Position numbers and translations under genes: made by a program
Shown here: piece by piece, positions 50,166-61,345 of the stretch
How the letters are laid out: the number at the start of each line of letters is the position of its first letter
Numbering within the stretch: position 1 is the stretch's first letter
Assembly (NCBI RefSeq): GCF_021130785.1
Contig: NC_060214.1
Span: 6,041,001 to 6,105,000, forward strand
Direction of reading: 5' to 3'
Source of the DNA: Homalodisca vitripennis
Taxonomy: Eukaryota; Arthropoda; Insecta; Hemiptera; Cicadellidae
DNA: 64,000 nt
Notes under the pieces: model-generated
Told to the model about the DNA's origin: nothing
Seen by the model: the letters and a program-made list of their open reading frames with translations, nothing else
Databases searched by the model: none

Positions 50166-51130
50166 TACGTTTACAATACTAACAATATGTTGTTTTATTA
50201 ACTCTGCTGATATAAAATTACACCTATCAGCTGAACTTTCACTTAAAATTAATCCTTAACAATACCATCAATATGGTGTTTTATTAACTCTGCTGGTATA
50301 AAACTACACCTATCAGCTGAACTTTCACTTAAAATTAATCCTTAACAATACCATCAATATGGTGTTTTATTAACTCTGCTGATATAAAACTACACCTATC
50401 AGCTGAACTTTCACTTAAAATTAATCCTTAACAATACCATCAATATGGTGTTTTATTAACTCTGCTGATATAAAACTACACCTATCAGCTGAACTTTCAC
50501 TTAAAATTAATCCTTAACAATACCATCAATATGGTGTTTTATTAACTCTGCTGATATAAAACTACACCTATCAGCTGAACTTTCACTTAAAATTAATCCT
50601 TAACAATACCATCAATATGGTGTTTTATTAACTCTGCTGATATAAAACTACACCTATCAGCTGAACTTTCACTTAAAATTAATCCTTAACAATACCATCA
50701 ATATGGTGTTTTATTAACTCTGCTGATATAAAACTACACCTATCAGCTGAACTTTCACTTAAAATTAATCCTTAACAATACCAACAATATGGTGTTTTAT
50801 TAACTCTGCTGATATAGAACTACAACTATCAGCAGAACATTTCACTTATACTTTATACGTTTACAATACTAATAATATGTTGTTTTATTAACTCTGCTGC
50901 TATGGAACTACAACTACCTGCTGAACATTTCACTTATAATTCATCCTTAACAATACCAACAATATGTTGTTTTATTAACTCTGCTGATATACTCGTAGAA
51001 CTACAACTATTTGCTTAACATTTCACTTATAATTAATCCTTAAAATTTATAACAATATGTTGTTTTATAAACTGTGCTGATATATTACAACTAGCAGCCG
51101 AACACACATTTAATTTATCCGTTCACAATA
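50166..51130. repeat. 86-bp satellite array, about 11 copies
   Basis: ATATGGTGTTTTATTAACTC recurs at 50271, 50357, 50443, 50529, 50615, 50701 and 50787 in exact 86-bp steps. The first unit and the last three or four (to about 51130) are diverged. Each central unit has the inverted repeat ACCAT-CAAT-ATGGT. The pattern of uniform core and diverged edges is typical of unequal exchange. Confidence 0.95.
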
Positions 51131-51208
51131 CTAACAATAATTATGTAAAAGTGTACAATACTACAATAGTTGGCTGACACTCATATACTTTCTTTTCCCT
51201 CTGGGCTG

Positions 51209-51507
51209 TTTACATGCACTGTTATTATTAATCTTTTTATTTATCCATATGATGTCACATCTTATACAGTAGTGTATTTAAGTTAAATACTTTTCCCATT
51301 TATTATATACTATCACTAATTTTTATTATAATTTATACATTTTTTATTTATTGTTAATTATGCCTAGATTTGATTTAGAGTCCAGTTACACGTTTGGTTT
51401 GGCCCTTTTTTTTAAGTATTATTTAATCATCTATTATAAGTTTTTAAATGTAAATTGGTTTTTGACCGTTGAAAGGAAATAAATAAATAAATTGTTAATA
51501 ATGTTAA
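51209..51507 (+). mobile_element. 3' end of a non-LTR retrotransposon (same family as 60415-61338)
   Basis: From TGCACTGTTATTATTAATC to the AAATAAATAAATAAATTG tail this matches 61035-61338, including TTGGTTTTTGACCGTTGAAA. No coding sequence remains. It is cut on the left next to the 86-bp array and joined on the right to element X by the same junction seen in the other copy, so the two are parts of one duplicated block. Confidence 0.8.
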
Positions 51508-51510
51508 TTG

Positions 51511-54500
51511 TAGAGAGATCCGCAAGTTTCACAAAATCCCTTTACATAATGTTTTGATTAGTTTAACTGCTTTCAATGATCTAGTTTAAAGTTAATTAAT
51601 TAATTGTGTTTATTAGGGTAGATAGATAGGAGAATACTTTTTAAAATCACTTTAAATGTACAAATGTAAATTGTACAATGCATAAGTTCCACGCAGGAAT
51701 ACCTGTAGGCTTGCAATATTTTCTAACACTCTTTTCAGCGGCCGTAAGATCATCTGCTGGGTTGGCAATAATATACTGCCTTATCCTAAATATTTTTATA
51801 TCCCTTTGGTATAAAAATTTATACATTAAACCTGTAAAAGAAAGCTACCATCTGTAAACAGCAAAACTCCCATCTGAAAATCGTAATTCGACTATATAAA
51901 GATCTACTTACATAAAATCCCTCCCAGATGGGCACAGGAAACTATTAAAACGCAAACTATCTAAATTAAAAACAAAAGAACACTCCAAAAAGACGCCGAG
52001 AATCGCGTGTCGTAGCTATTTATATCTCCCCTTCCAGTAAACCTGCTAACTAAAACCCAAGCCTTTGATTGGCCTCCAACTAACCAATCACAAGGTCAGA
52101 GAGAACAAAGTAATCTTCAAACTACTCCTAGTGTAATCACGTTAAGAAACTAGACTACTATATTAACCTTGCTATCTCACTGTATCATCTTACATTCGCA
52201 AACCCTTTATTGAGAAATTACATAATTTAATTTACTTATACCTTGACATCAATAATTAAATTAAAATATTTTCCCCCATGAATATTTAATACATAAATTT
52301 AAAATTGCCTATGTAGCAAATACTAAATTAAGAAACCAATTTTGAACTAAATATCTTTTGATATTCTAAATTGTTATAAATGAAAATAGTTAATGAAATA
52401 TGAGTTTTGTACTATTAATGTATGAAGTATTGGTCTACGAGTTTTCTTTGTGATTTTTAAATAAGCGAGGAAAAGGAAGAGATGCAAATCATCGGTATTG
52501 TTTTAGTGAGGGCCAAGCAAAAGCAACGAAACTATGAAAAACTATAATTTTTTAGTAGGCATGTAGCGCCTCCCATGGCTTAAAAGTTTTTATCGATTGT
52601 AACCTCCTAAATATCTGCTCTGGAAGAAGCTTGATACAAAACAAGATTCTCCCTCTCGCCGATTTCCTGCAGTTAACAGTCCGAAAATAATCGATTTACC
52701 GTCCGAACTTCTGGAAATCGATTGAAAGACTCGGATGTACGTCACGTCTTAACGAGTTTTCAGCTCTTGTTTATTTACTGGAGATATACTTACACTATCG
52801 TTTATGTACGAGACTTAAACTGCTACCAAAGCATTTTATTTTATTCTTACTGTTTTTAAAATAAAATATATTACATAATAATGACAAATACAAAATCATT
52901 TAATAGCACTAATAGACATTATTACTATTTATACTACTTAGTAACGGAAATTACACATACAATTCGTAGAACTCATAACTAGTTTTGAAACTGAAAGCCT
53001 TGTAGTATAAAGGAAAATAAATCACTTATTTTTGTTTGTTTGTTTTTTTTTTTTTTTGTAAAATTAGTTATATATGAAATAAACGATTCCTGTATGTGGA
53101 AATGATTTGTTATACTACAGCTTGCTAAAATAGGTATTTCGAAATTTTGTATGTAGATGTTTTATAATTTATTTTTCTCTTCGATAATGTACTAATTTAT
53201 CGTGTTTGATACTAATTCTTTTGAACTTAACTGGAACAACCACATCCAGAAGATTATTTCTATAAGTTTTTCTTCTGATTTCATTCCATTCTCATCCTCC
53301 TATTCGTTCCCTTTTCTGTAGGTTGTGCTGTTTTTCTGGCAAGACAAATCGTTAATGAAGCATTTATAAATGATAGAACTTGTGATATTAATTATTAATG
53401 TAATGTAATTACTGTATTTACTCTATGACATGATGCTCCTTAGTAAAGCTCCGACGCTAACTCAATAGACAACCGTGGAATGTACGACCAGTGTGAAGAG
53501 CGCCCTACATTATTGTTGCAGGCAATATGTATACAGCCTCAATATTGCCGCCTTGTTTTGTCAGGCGCTACGTGCCGTAAACTTTCAATCGGAGTTAGGA
53601 GAGCTCCTCTTGCCAAGATTTTGCATTCATATAGATTTATACATCATAAAAATTATTATGTAAATAGTTTTCATAATTACTTCTTAGTGTTCGACGGCTA
53701 GACCGGAAAAAGGCAACCTGATTGATACTACCTGATTGATTTAGTAGAAACCATAAACAAGGAACTGTTTTCCATTAAAACTAAATGGACGTATCTTAAA
53801 AAGAATGTGTTCATTAAACGTACACTAACTTTGTTTGAGCTTAAGTCAGAGCAAAAGTTCGCTACGATTAATTTTGTATCTTACAACATCTTTGATGAAT
53901 ATTACCATCCGGTTCTGACAAGGCAGTCAAACAGAATAACAGACACTTCGCGCTGGGGTGTCTATTACAGGGAAGTTATCGCTCTTTATTTGTATAGAGA
54001 CAGCTTACTACTAGTTCTGGTAAAATTGTCAAGATGGATGAAGCCATCAAGTTCAGCAAGAGAAAATATAACTGATGGATAGGACAGTGGGTGAGGAATC
54101 TACAGAAGACATATTATATGCCTACTACCAGCTTAGACACTCAGAAGAGTCTACAGTAAGATGGTAGATTACTAGTGCCATTGTTATTGTTTACAAGAGG
54201 GACTTGCTATTACACAATCTGGGTAACTCAGTCTACACAAACCAGCCTGAGGATTGTACATTCCTGCATTCCTCAACACGCCCGCAAAGAACTACACTGC
54301 TGGTTATCTCGTCGAGAAAATACATTCTTCAAGAATGTTGCAATACGACTTTACCCTCCTCTCAGTCCAGATATATTTATTTGTTATGCTGTGTTTTATT
54401 GGTTAATTTGGGTGTGGTAATAATGGACATATTGTGATATATCAATTCATCAGTTCATCATAATAAATGTGTAGCATTTACTACATAGGGAAATTAAAAT

Positions 54501-55698
54501 TATATTGCTAAATATTTATAGGAGAAAATATGTGCAAAAATATTTTAAAATTTAAGTAGTGTTGTCAATAATACAGTAAAATTGTCAAATACAGGTAAAA
54601 TAAATAATGAAATATCTCAAATAGGGTCCGCGGATGTAGGAATGATACAGTAAGGCAGCAGGGTTTTATATAAATCGACTTTGATATAGTTTCAGTTGAC
54701 AATGGATTTCTCTGGCCTTGTGGTTGGACAGTCTCAGGCCAATAAAAGGCGTCGCTGGTTAGTTAGTTGGTTAGGGTAATGGGTTAAAAAACCTCCGAAA
54801 TGTTCATTTTTGGTGCCATTTCAGTTATTTGTGGATTAAATTGTTGGTGTTTTTGGTCTTAGTTTCTTCTACAAGTCTGTGCGGGATATTGCGTAAGTAG
54901 CTCTTTTACAGTCGAGTCAATTGGGAATTTGTAGTAAACTAATGTTAGTTTTCTTTTACAGGGATATTGTATTATTTTGATACAAAGGGGAATAAAGAAT
55001 ATTTGGAATTGGCTAAATAATTAACGGACATTTTTCAAGAGAGTGCATGGTGCAAATATTGTTCAAGTAAAGTTTTCATTTTTAATACTAGTTAAAAGTT
55101 AATTGCAATGACGATGTAGTACAATGACAACAGTCAGAATTATTTGTATACATCAAAATATAAAGTGTGTTTAGTGAATATATGTTTGTAAATATATTAA
55201 AACATCTATAATTACAGTTTTAATTTTGCATCTGCACCTACAGTAACAAGAAGTGACACACGTGGATCGAAGAATTTGTCACCAATTTTCAGTTAAGTTT
55301 AATTTAGTTTCGCTTATAATAAGAAAAAGTACATTTTATTTTGAATTACATTAAAAATGTATTTTATTTTAAAGTAAAATTTTGAATTTCATTGATTTTC
55401 ATTACAATAACTTTAATTTAATATGAAAGAAGAAGACTTTTCTTCACAGTATAATAGGTCGTGTAAGCTTTTGGGTATTAAATTTAAATTTTAATTTCTA
55501 GATAAAAAATTATTTATACAATGCAGAGTTTAATTTGAAGGTTATTAATACAGAATTTTTAGAGGGATTTAAGAAAGTATTTTACTATATATCTACCCTA
55601 TTATATAATTGATTAATTTTTAACCAGGTCAAAAAAGTGCAGTTAAACTACTCAAAAATTTAAGTAAAGGGATTTTGTGGAACTTGCGGATCTCTATA
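51511..55698. mobile_element. Element X: 4.2-kb TIR element, superfamily unknown
   Basis: The left end TAGAGAGATCCGCAAGTTTC (51511) is matched in inverse at 55681-55698 (AACTTGCGGATCTCTATA). The complementarity continues about 140 bp inward with few mismatches, through CACAAAATCCCTTTAC, TTTAACTGC and AGGGTAGATA. TA at both ends suggests a TA target but is not proven. No transposase was recognised inside. Open frames at 53475-53663, 53807-54082 and 54175-54437 match nothing known. A second copy of the left part starts at 62311, and a second copy of the right part ends at 48335. It is probably a non-autonomous or decayed DNA transposon. Confidence 0.6.
53760..54930. other. Segment of about 1.17 kb absent from duplication copy 1
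   Basis: Copy 1 reads straight from ATAAACAATGAAAA to AGTAAACTAAT, while copy 2 has about 1.17 kb between the matching points. It contains two unassigned frames (53807-54082, beginning FIKRTLTLFELKSEQKF, and overlapping frames at 54175-54437). No target duplication is readable, so insertion in copy 2 and deletion from copy 1 are both possible. Confidence 0.6.
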
Positions 55699-56384
55699 AA
55701 CGTAACATCACATTTCATCGTTGTTGTGGACTTACAAGAGATGCTTAGGTGTGGTTTTGAAGTTATGTCGTTTTTTCGAAAAATATTGATGCGGTCCAAT
55801 AATTTCTTTGATTTAATAGAACAGTTATATACAAGTTTTCCCATATTAAACTCTAAAATGTTGTTTATGTAAATAAATTAAAATGTTTAGTGATTATCAA
55901 CTCTGAACATAATATCCTTGTTTTGTCATATCAGTTTTAATAAATATAAATAATGAACATTTCAGAATCTAAGGAGACTTAAGGGTTGTCGGTGGTACCT
56001 TTAAAGTTTTGCTGTCGAAAATATTTTCTATTTAAATTTTCCATATATTATTAAAATAAACACGATATATTGTGACAAATTTGTATGATTACTTTGTTTT
56101 GTTCTTCTGTAGGCTTAACTAATTTTGTTTAGTGTTTAGCCTTGGCCTGGGAACAGTGGATCCAGAACCCCCCCACCCACAACCAAATGCGGATACTTAC
56201 AGTTCTCTACTGCGAATTAATTAATTAACTTAATATTAGAGAGTTTGATTATATGTAAATACATGCTTGTGTAGTTGACATAATTACAGCGTAGTTTTGG
56301 AATTGATTTAAACATTCGCTTTTTGGTTTGTTATTTTGTAAAAAAATAAGGTATGAAATCACAAAATAAAAATGACGTAATAAT

Positions 56385-56615
56385 TTGACTATATCAGACG
56401 ATAACATATTTACAGAGCACAAACAAGCATCTGTAGCTATCTTTAATAAAGTATGTGAAGACATGATTGTACAAGCAAGAGCAACAGCTGGTGAACTGTT
56501 TCCATATCTCTGCCATTTTGTCTCCCATGTGCTGCAATTTTATGTATCCAAACTAAAAATATGTTTTTCTTTATCAGGTGCTACTACTATTTTGTACAAA
56601 AACACTCTTAAATAA
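56385..56615 (+). CDS. Candidate exon or small ORF, copy 2, function unknown
   Basis: Partner of 49030-49245. The open frame begins at a TTG at 56385. The part shared with copy 1 starts at 56400, just after a possible acceptor AG (TATATCAG, ending at 56397), and reads DNIFTEHKQASVAIF with a later MIVQARATAGELFPYL. It ends in TAA at 56613-56615, the same relative position as in copy 1. No signal peptide or known motif is evident. The central part from HKQ to FPYL has an amphipathic, helical look. Confidence is limited because expression and splice partners cannot be seen. Confidence 0.3.
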   Translation: MTISDDNIFTEHKQASVAIFNKVCEDMIVQARATAGELFPYLCHFVSHVLQFYVSKLKICFSLSGATTILYKNTLK

Positions 56616-57236
56616 TATTTCTAACTTAGAGACTGTATTATATCACAACTGCTTATAACAACAATCATACAATTGCTTTTCAGCTAGCCCTTAAAGATGT
56701 TCAGAACGGCAAAATATAAGTTTTCAATTTTAGGTTAGTTACATTTAAATATTCTAGTTTAATTTCTGATGAGTGTGCTGGAAACGTTTTTAAAATCCGA
56801 TGCCAGGAATTGTTTTAATTTAATTTGGAAGAATATACTGCACATCGAATATTTTAGGTAACCAGGTGATAGTAGGCGTAATTACCAAAAGGCCATGGCT
56901 TCAAATGAACCGTACGACCACTCAAAACATTTCCATCTCTCTCCAGTCATCACGAAAAAGATAAAACCTATTTTTGCAGATTTGAGTTCACCTGACTTCC
57001 TTAGAAATTGTATCTATGGCAGATCATAAAATCCAAATGAGTTTGTGAACCAAATAATGGACTCGCCTCCCAAAAATCGTCTTCGTAGGCATACATACTC
57101 TGCACCTCGGAGTGTATGATGCTATAAATACCTTCAATAAAAAATCAAGTGCTAAAAGAAAGTTGGAAGACCAATGGGGAGAGTTAGAGGATCCTGATAA
57201 CCCCAGTTATGGAGCAGGATGTTATTAAACTTTTGT

Positions 57237-57650
57237 TTAAGGTTAGGAAACTCACTTATAAGACTATGCATGGTCTTTATCTACAATTTCCCGAAATTTT
57301 ACTCATTTTTACCACACATTTAACTTTTCTCTATAACTACTCATCAGATTAGGATAAAACAAATTACAGTTCTACTTTAAAGTAATGCACACATTTTGAG
57401 CGCAAGACATTAAAAAAAAGATTGCAGATTTTTGTAATAAAACAAAATTTTACATAGTTTAGACAAAACATATTTTTTATATTTAATTTGTTAAAATATA
57501 TTTAAATTTGTTTCTTAAATAACTGTTAAGGAATGCCCATATAATATTGTCCTAAAGTTTGATTACGATAGGCTAAGAGGTTCCTGAGAAAAAGGTACAC
57601 AATGTTTCATAAATTTGCATTAAAAGGATAGGCAGTACCGAATTCCTTAA
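57237..57650. mobile_element. Diverged relative of the TTAA-flanked MITE
   Basis: TTAA occurs at 57237-57240 and 57647-57650. The right arm (GTCCTAAAGTTTGATTACG, TGAGAAAAAGGTACACAATG, GGATAGGCAGTACCGAA) clearly matches the right repeat of the element at 2784-3182. The interior GAGCGCAAGACATTAAA matches its GAGCGGAAGACATTATA. The left arm is badly decayed. At 414 bp its size is close to the 399 bp of the first copy including both TTAAs. Confidence 0.65.
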
Positions 57651-58080
57651 TAGCCCACAATGTAATGACGTGGGTATCACACGTGGGTATAAACACTGTG
57701 CATACTGTTGTATAAAAATACAATATTCTTTGTTGCCGTATGAAAACCTGTGGCTGTGTGACGGCGTCAACAGTTACAAAATTTATTAAAAAACATTAAT
57801 AAGGTGTATCTTGCGAATAAATTAATTACATAACCCTTAAGATGAACATAATTATTAGACTTTAAAAATAAAATAACATTATCTGAAATTATACCTGTCA
57901 AAGGCATCTTAAAGAACCCAGATATTTAATATGTAGATTGGAATGAGTCATAAGCATATGACTGCACTTGGCAGCCCGTAAATTTTCTCTTAGTTCTAGT
58001 TTTGTTCTATTTATAGATTTAAGATAAAAGTTTTGGCAATTTGGCTCAAAGCGAGAATTGCTAATCTATCTCGGTTTGTT
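57651..58080. other. Spacer, no gene seen
   Basis: No supportable feature. A minus-strand frame at 57573-57770 overlaps the MITE relic and is ignored. Confidence 0.5.
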
Positions 58081-59580
58081 TTATCAATGAACTACATCTG
58101 CAAAGTGTTAACTACATCTGTAAAGTGTAATGTCGGGAGATATACACAGTTTCCATATATATTAATCTCACGTGAATAGTCCCTTATCAATGAACTACAT
58201 CTGCAAAGTGTTAACTACATCTGTAAAGTGTAATGTCGGGAGATATACATGGTTTCCATATATATATTAATCTCACCTGCATGGTCCCTTATCAATGAAC
58301 TAAATCTGTAAAGTGTAATGAAATGAAAAATATCTTTATTGAACACAACGTAAAACATATTCAATTGGCGAGGTTAGGACTATGAAGTCCTCTCTTACAC
58401 CTAACCATAAATTAATAAACTCTACTATTACTGTAAAACAAGAGCCACAATACAGTTTACATTACTATTTTACAATCAAAAATTATAATCTCTATTTATA
58501 TAAAGTAATAAAATGAAATAAAGGTTCTATATGAAACTAAAAATAAATAGAATAAAATAAATAGAATAAATAAATAAATAAATAGAATAAAACTTACAAG
58601 GAAATTAACATACATTCATCCATCACCATTCATACAAAGCCATCGTTCCATACCCTATGCCACGATATCATCAACCCGACGAAGCCCGAAACAGATGGTC
58701 CTTAAGCACCCCCTGAAACCGTTCCCGACTACGAATACCTCTGATATGATCCGGGAGATTATTCCAGAGTTGACAAGCAGAGACTGTGAATGATTTACTG
58801 TAAATAGAGGATCTATGAACAGGAATAGATAACAGAGAGGCTCCACGTTGAGTATTCCAATTGCTTGTTTCAGAAATGAAAGAAAAGCGTTCAGACAGAT
58901 AGGAAGGGGAATAATCGTTATACAAAATAGAATGTAACATGCTGAGAATGTGGAACTGACTGAGTAGATTCAACTTTAACAGATGTAATTGATTGATGAA
59001 GGGTGTTATATGGTCATATCGTCTGAGGTTGAAGATAAAGCGAACACAATAATTTTGAGCACGTTGTAATCTGTCCGAAAGCTCAACCGTCATGTCATTT
59101 ATAACTTCGCTACAGTAATTGAAATGGCAGAAAATCAGGGTTTTCACTAGCATTACTTTCAAATTCAAAGGTAAATAAATAGCAAATTGCTTAAGACTAT
59201 GAATACCAGCAAACACCCTGCCACAAGTCTCAGTAACATTATCGGCCCAACTAAGAGTTTTTGTAATAGTCAGTCCAAGATTTCTGACCTTGTCACTGTA
59301 TGAAAGACGACGACCGTTCAATATGAGTGTAGGAGAGTTGTTCAGGTCGATACCGCTCAGAAGACAGTCTGGAAGTTCCAATAAGAATAGTTTGAGTCTT
59401 GCTTTCGTTAAGTTTCAGTACGTGTTTGAAGGCCCACGTTGCAATAGAGTCAATGTCAGTGTTCATGTCAGCAACAATGTAATTTGGGGAGATGTACACA
59501 GTTTCCATATATATCTCAAGTTATCTCATCTGAATAGCCCATTATCAATTAACTACATCTGTAAAGTGTAATGTGGGAGC
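58081..59580. repeat. 104-bp tandem repeat, about 4 copies, split by a retrotransposon
   Basis: TTATCAATGAACT recurs at 58081, 58184 and 58288, and a diverged copy resumes at 59484 after the insertion. Each of the first units has an internal duplication of ACATCTGCAAAGTGTT. The unit also includes GGGAGATATACA and TTTCCATATATAT. Confidence 0.85.
58320..59477 (-). pseudogene. 5'-truncated non-LTR retrotransposon, RT C-terminal part (LINE-4)
   Basis: On the minus strand the coding begins just after where the YADD box should be: DMNTDIDSIATWAFKHV, then LKLNESKTQTILIGTSR, VRNLGLTITKTLSW, KTLIFCHFNYCSEV, LQRAQNYCVRFIFNLRRYDH and LWNNLPDHIRGI. A frameshift lies near 59340-59380; otherwise 236 codons (58671-59381) are open. 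The 3' end carries AATAAAGATATTTTTC. The 6-bp duplication TGTAAT flanks it (58314-58319 and 59478-59483). The residues METVYISP that precede the first block in one open frame come from the surrounding tandem repeat and not from the element. Lacking APE and the catalytic half of RT, it is dead on arrival. Confidence 0.88.
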
Positions 59581-60402
59581 CTACCTTTAGGATTAAGAAA
59601 TATGTAATTATATCAACTTTCATTAATGAACCTTCATCGTTTATGAGACATCAAATCTGTAGTAGTATTCAGCAAGCAGCAACGACTGAACTATCAAAGG
59701 AACGCAGGCCCTAATCATTAGTATTAAGGGAGATGTCATGACAACAACTTTCGTTCGTTAATGAACATTTTAGGGTTTATAAGAAATCTGAAATCTGTAG
59801 TAGCATTCACCAAGCAGCATCGACACAGATACTAAAGAAACGCAGCCCCGTGTCAATGTGTCAGTAGGAAGGGTGCCGTACCGTCAACTGTTGTTAATGA
59901 GTCTCTCAGCGTCTCTGAGGAAATCGGGAGAATGGCGACATCGTTCATTCCGTCTGACTGGAGGCTCTTCACTTATATTTCAATATCAAAGGAAGCGGTT
60001 CAATACTTGAGCTAAACCTCTTCATCCAACAGATTTCAACTCGTTAAAATTAATGAAAAACTTACGATTGATAAAAATCTTTATAGATTTCTTTTGGCAA
60101 AAACCTTGTACTGTTATGTTGAAGTACATTTACTTAAAACTGTATAAAGGTGGGATATTAGTTTCCAAAATGAAGCATTATTAAAATGCAGTTTATTTCT
60201 ATGCATTATATTTTTAAATTAACGTATTGTAAAAGTATTCTAGGCAATAATGCTTCACAACTAGAGTGACGTAAACTGTTTTTTTACGTAAATAGATTCA
60301 GAATATTCGTATATGAAATAAATGTCTAAATCATATCAATCAATATATTTCGTTTTATTCAAGTTATTAAAATAACTAATTACTTCAAATTGTTAATAAT
60401 CG
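59581..60402. other. Two-copy repeat of about 145 bp, otherwise nothing
   Basis: Blocks at about 59610-59720 and 59740-59860 share CTTTCATTAATGAAC-like, AAATCTGTAGTAG, CAAGCAGCA and AAACGCAG motifs in the same order. The rest is AT-rich with no gene. Confidence 0.6.
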
Positions 60403-60414
60403 TTGAATCATTGC

Positions 60415-61338
60415 TCGAATTGCTGGACTTCCGGGTATCACGTCATCTTCGTCACCCCCAGCTACACAACACAGTACATGTTTCACAGTGCTTTCCCACG
60501 TCTTCGACGCCTGGCTAGCAACCTCCCCAGACATATAGATTTCTTTAATATGAGCTGTGATGCCTTCAAGAGAGAATTACGACTAGCCTGTCATGACTTA
60601 CATATCGTCTGATAACTTTTTTCCCAATTATTCTTGTTGTGTTATTAACTGTTCTTGTTGCTCTGTTATTGTTTTTGCTTTTTTTGTTATATATTTATAA
60701 TTACGACTGTGCCTCTTGGTTATATATTTACATTTATTGCTTGCATTTGATGTTTTTATACTTTTTTTCTATGTTGGTTTCTGTACATATTTTTTCATTT
60801 TATTCATTTACAATCTTTTTTCCCATTGTTGTTTACTTTATATAGTTTATTTGCACTGTTATTATTTATCATTTCACTTATTTATATGTCACGTCTTAGA
60901 CAGTAATGTGCATGCTTTTAAGTTAAATATTTTTTTCAGTTTCTATTTATCACTATCAATCACTAGTATTTTTTACTCTTGTTATTCATTTGTAGTTTAG
61001 TTTTAATTGTTATTAATAATTTTATAGTTTACTTGCACTGTTATTATTTATCTTTTTTATTTACCCATATGATGTCACATCTTATACAGTAGTGTATTTA
61101 AGTTAAAAAATACTGTTCCCACTTATTATATACTATCACTAATTTTTATTATAATTTATACATTTCTTATTTATTGTTAATTGTGCCTAGATTTGATTTA
61201 GAGTCCAGTTGCATGTTTGGTTTGGCCCTTTTCTTTAAGTAGTTTTTAATTATTATTTAATCTATCATAAGTTTGTAAATGTAAATTGGTTTTTGACCGT
61301 TGAAAGGAAATAAATAAATAAATTGTTAATAATTTTAA
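60415..61338 (+). pseudogene. 3' fragment of a non-LTR retrotransposon, end of RT protein plus 3' UTR (LINE-3)
   Basis: The frame ending at 60612 carries SAFPRLRRLASNLPRHIDFF and then a DAFKRELR block, the last conserved segment of CR1/jockey-type RT proteins, where parallel elements read as a run of Pro-Arg, an Asn/Leu-Pro pair and Asp-Phe-Phe. About 730 bp of T-rich 3' UTR follow, including an imperfect tandem duplication of about 165 bp (GCACTGTTATTATTTATC at 60853 and 61030). The tail is AAATAAATAAATAAATTG. The 5' boundary is approximate. Confidence 0.7.
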
Positions 61339-61345
61339 TTGTAGA

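Larger units (their letters stand above)
53150..57140. repeat. Segmental duplication, copy 2 (partner 46935-49770)
   Basis: Collinear with copy 1, and overlaps the right half of element X plus about 1.4 kb beyond it. That the homology continues past X's right terminus shows genomic duplication and not two independent X insertions. Confidence 0.88.
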
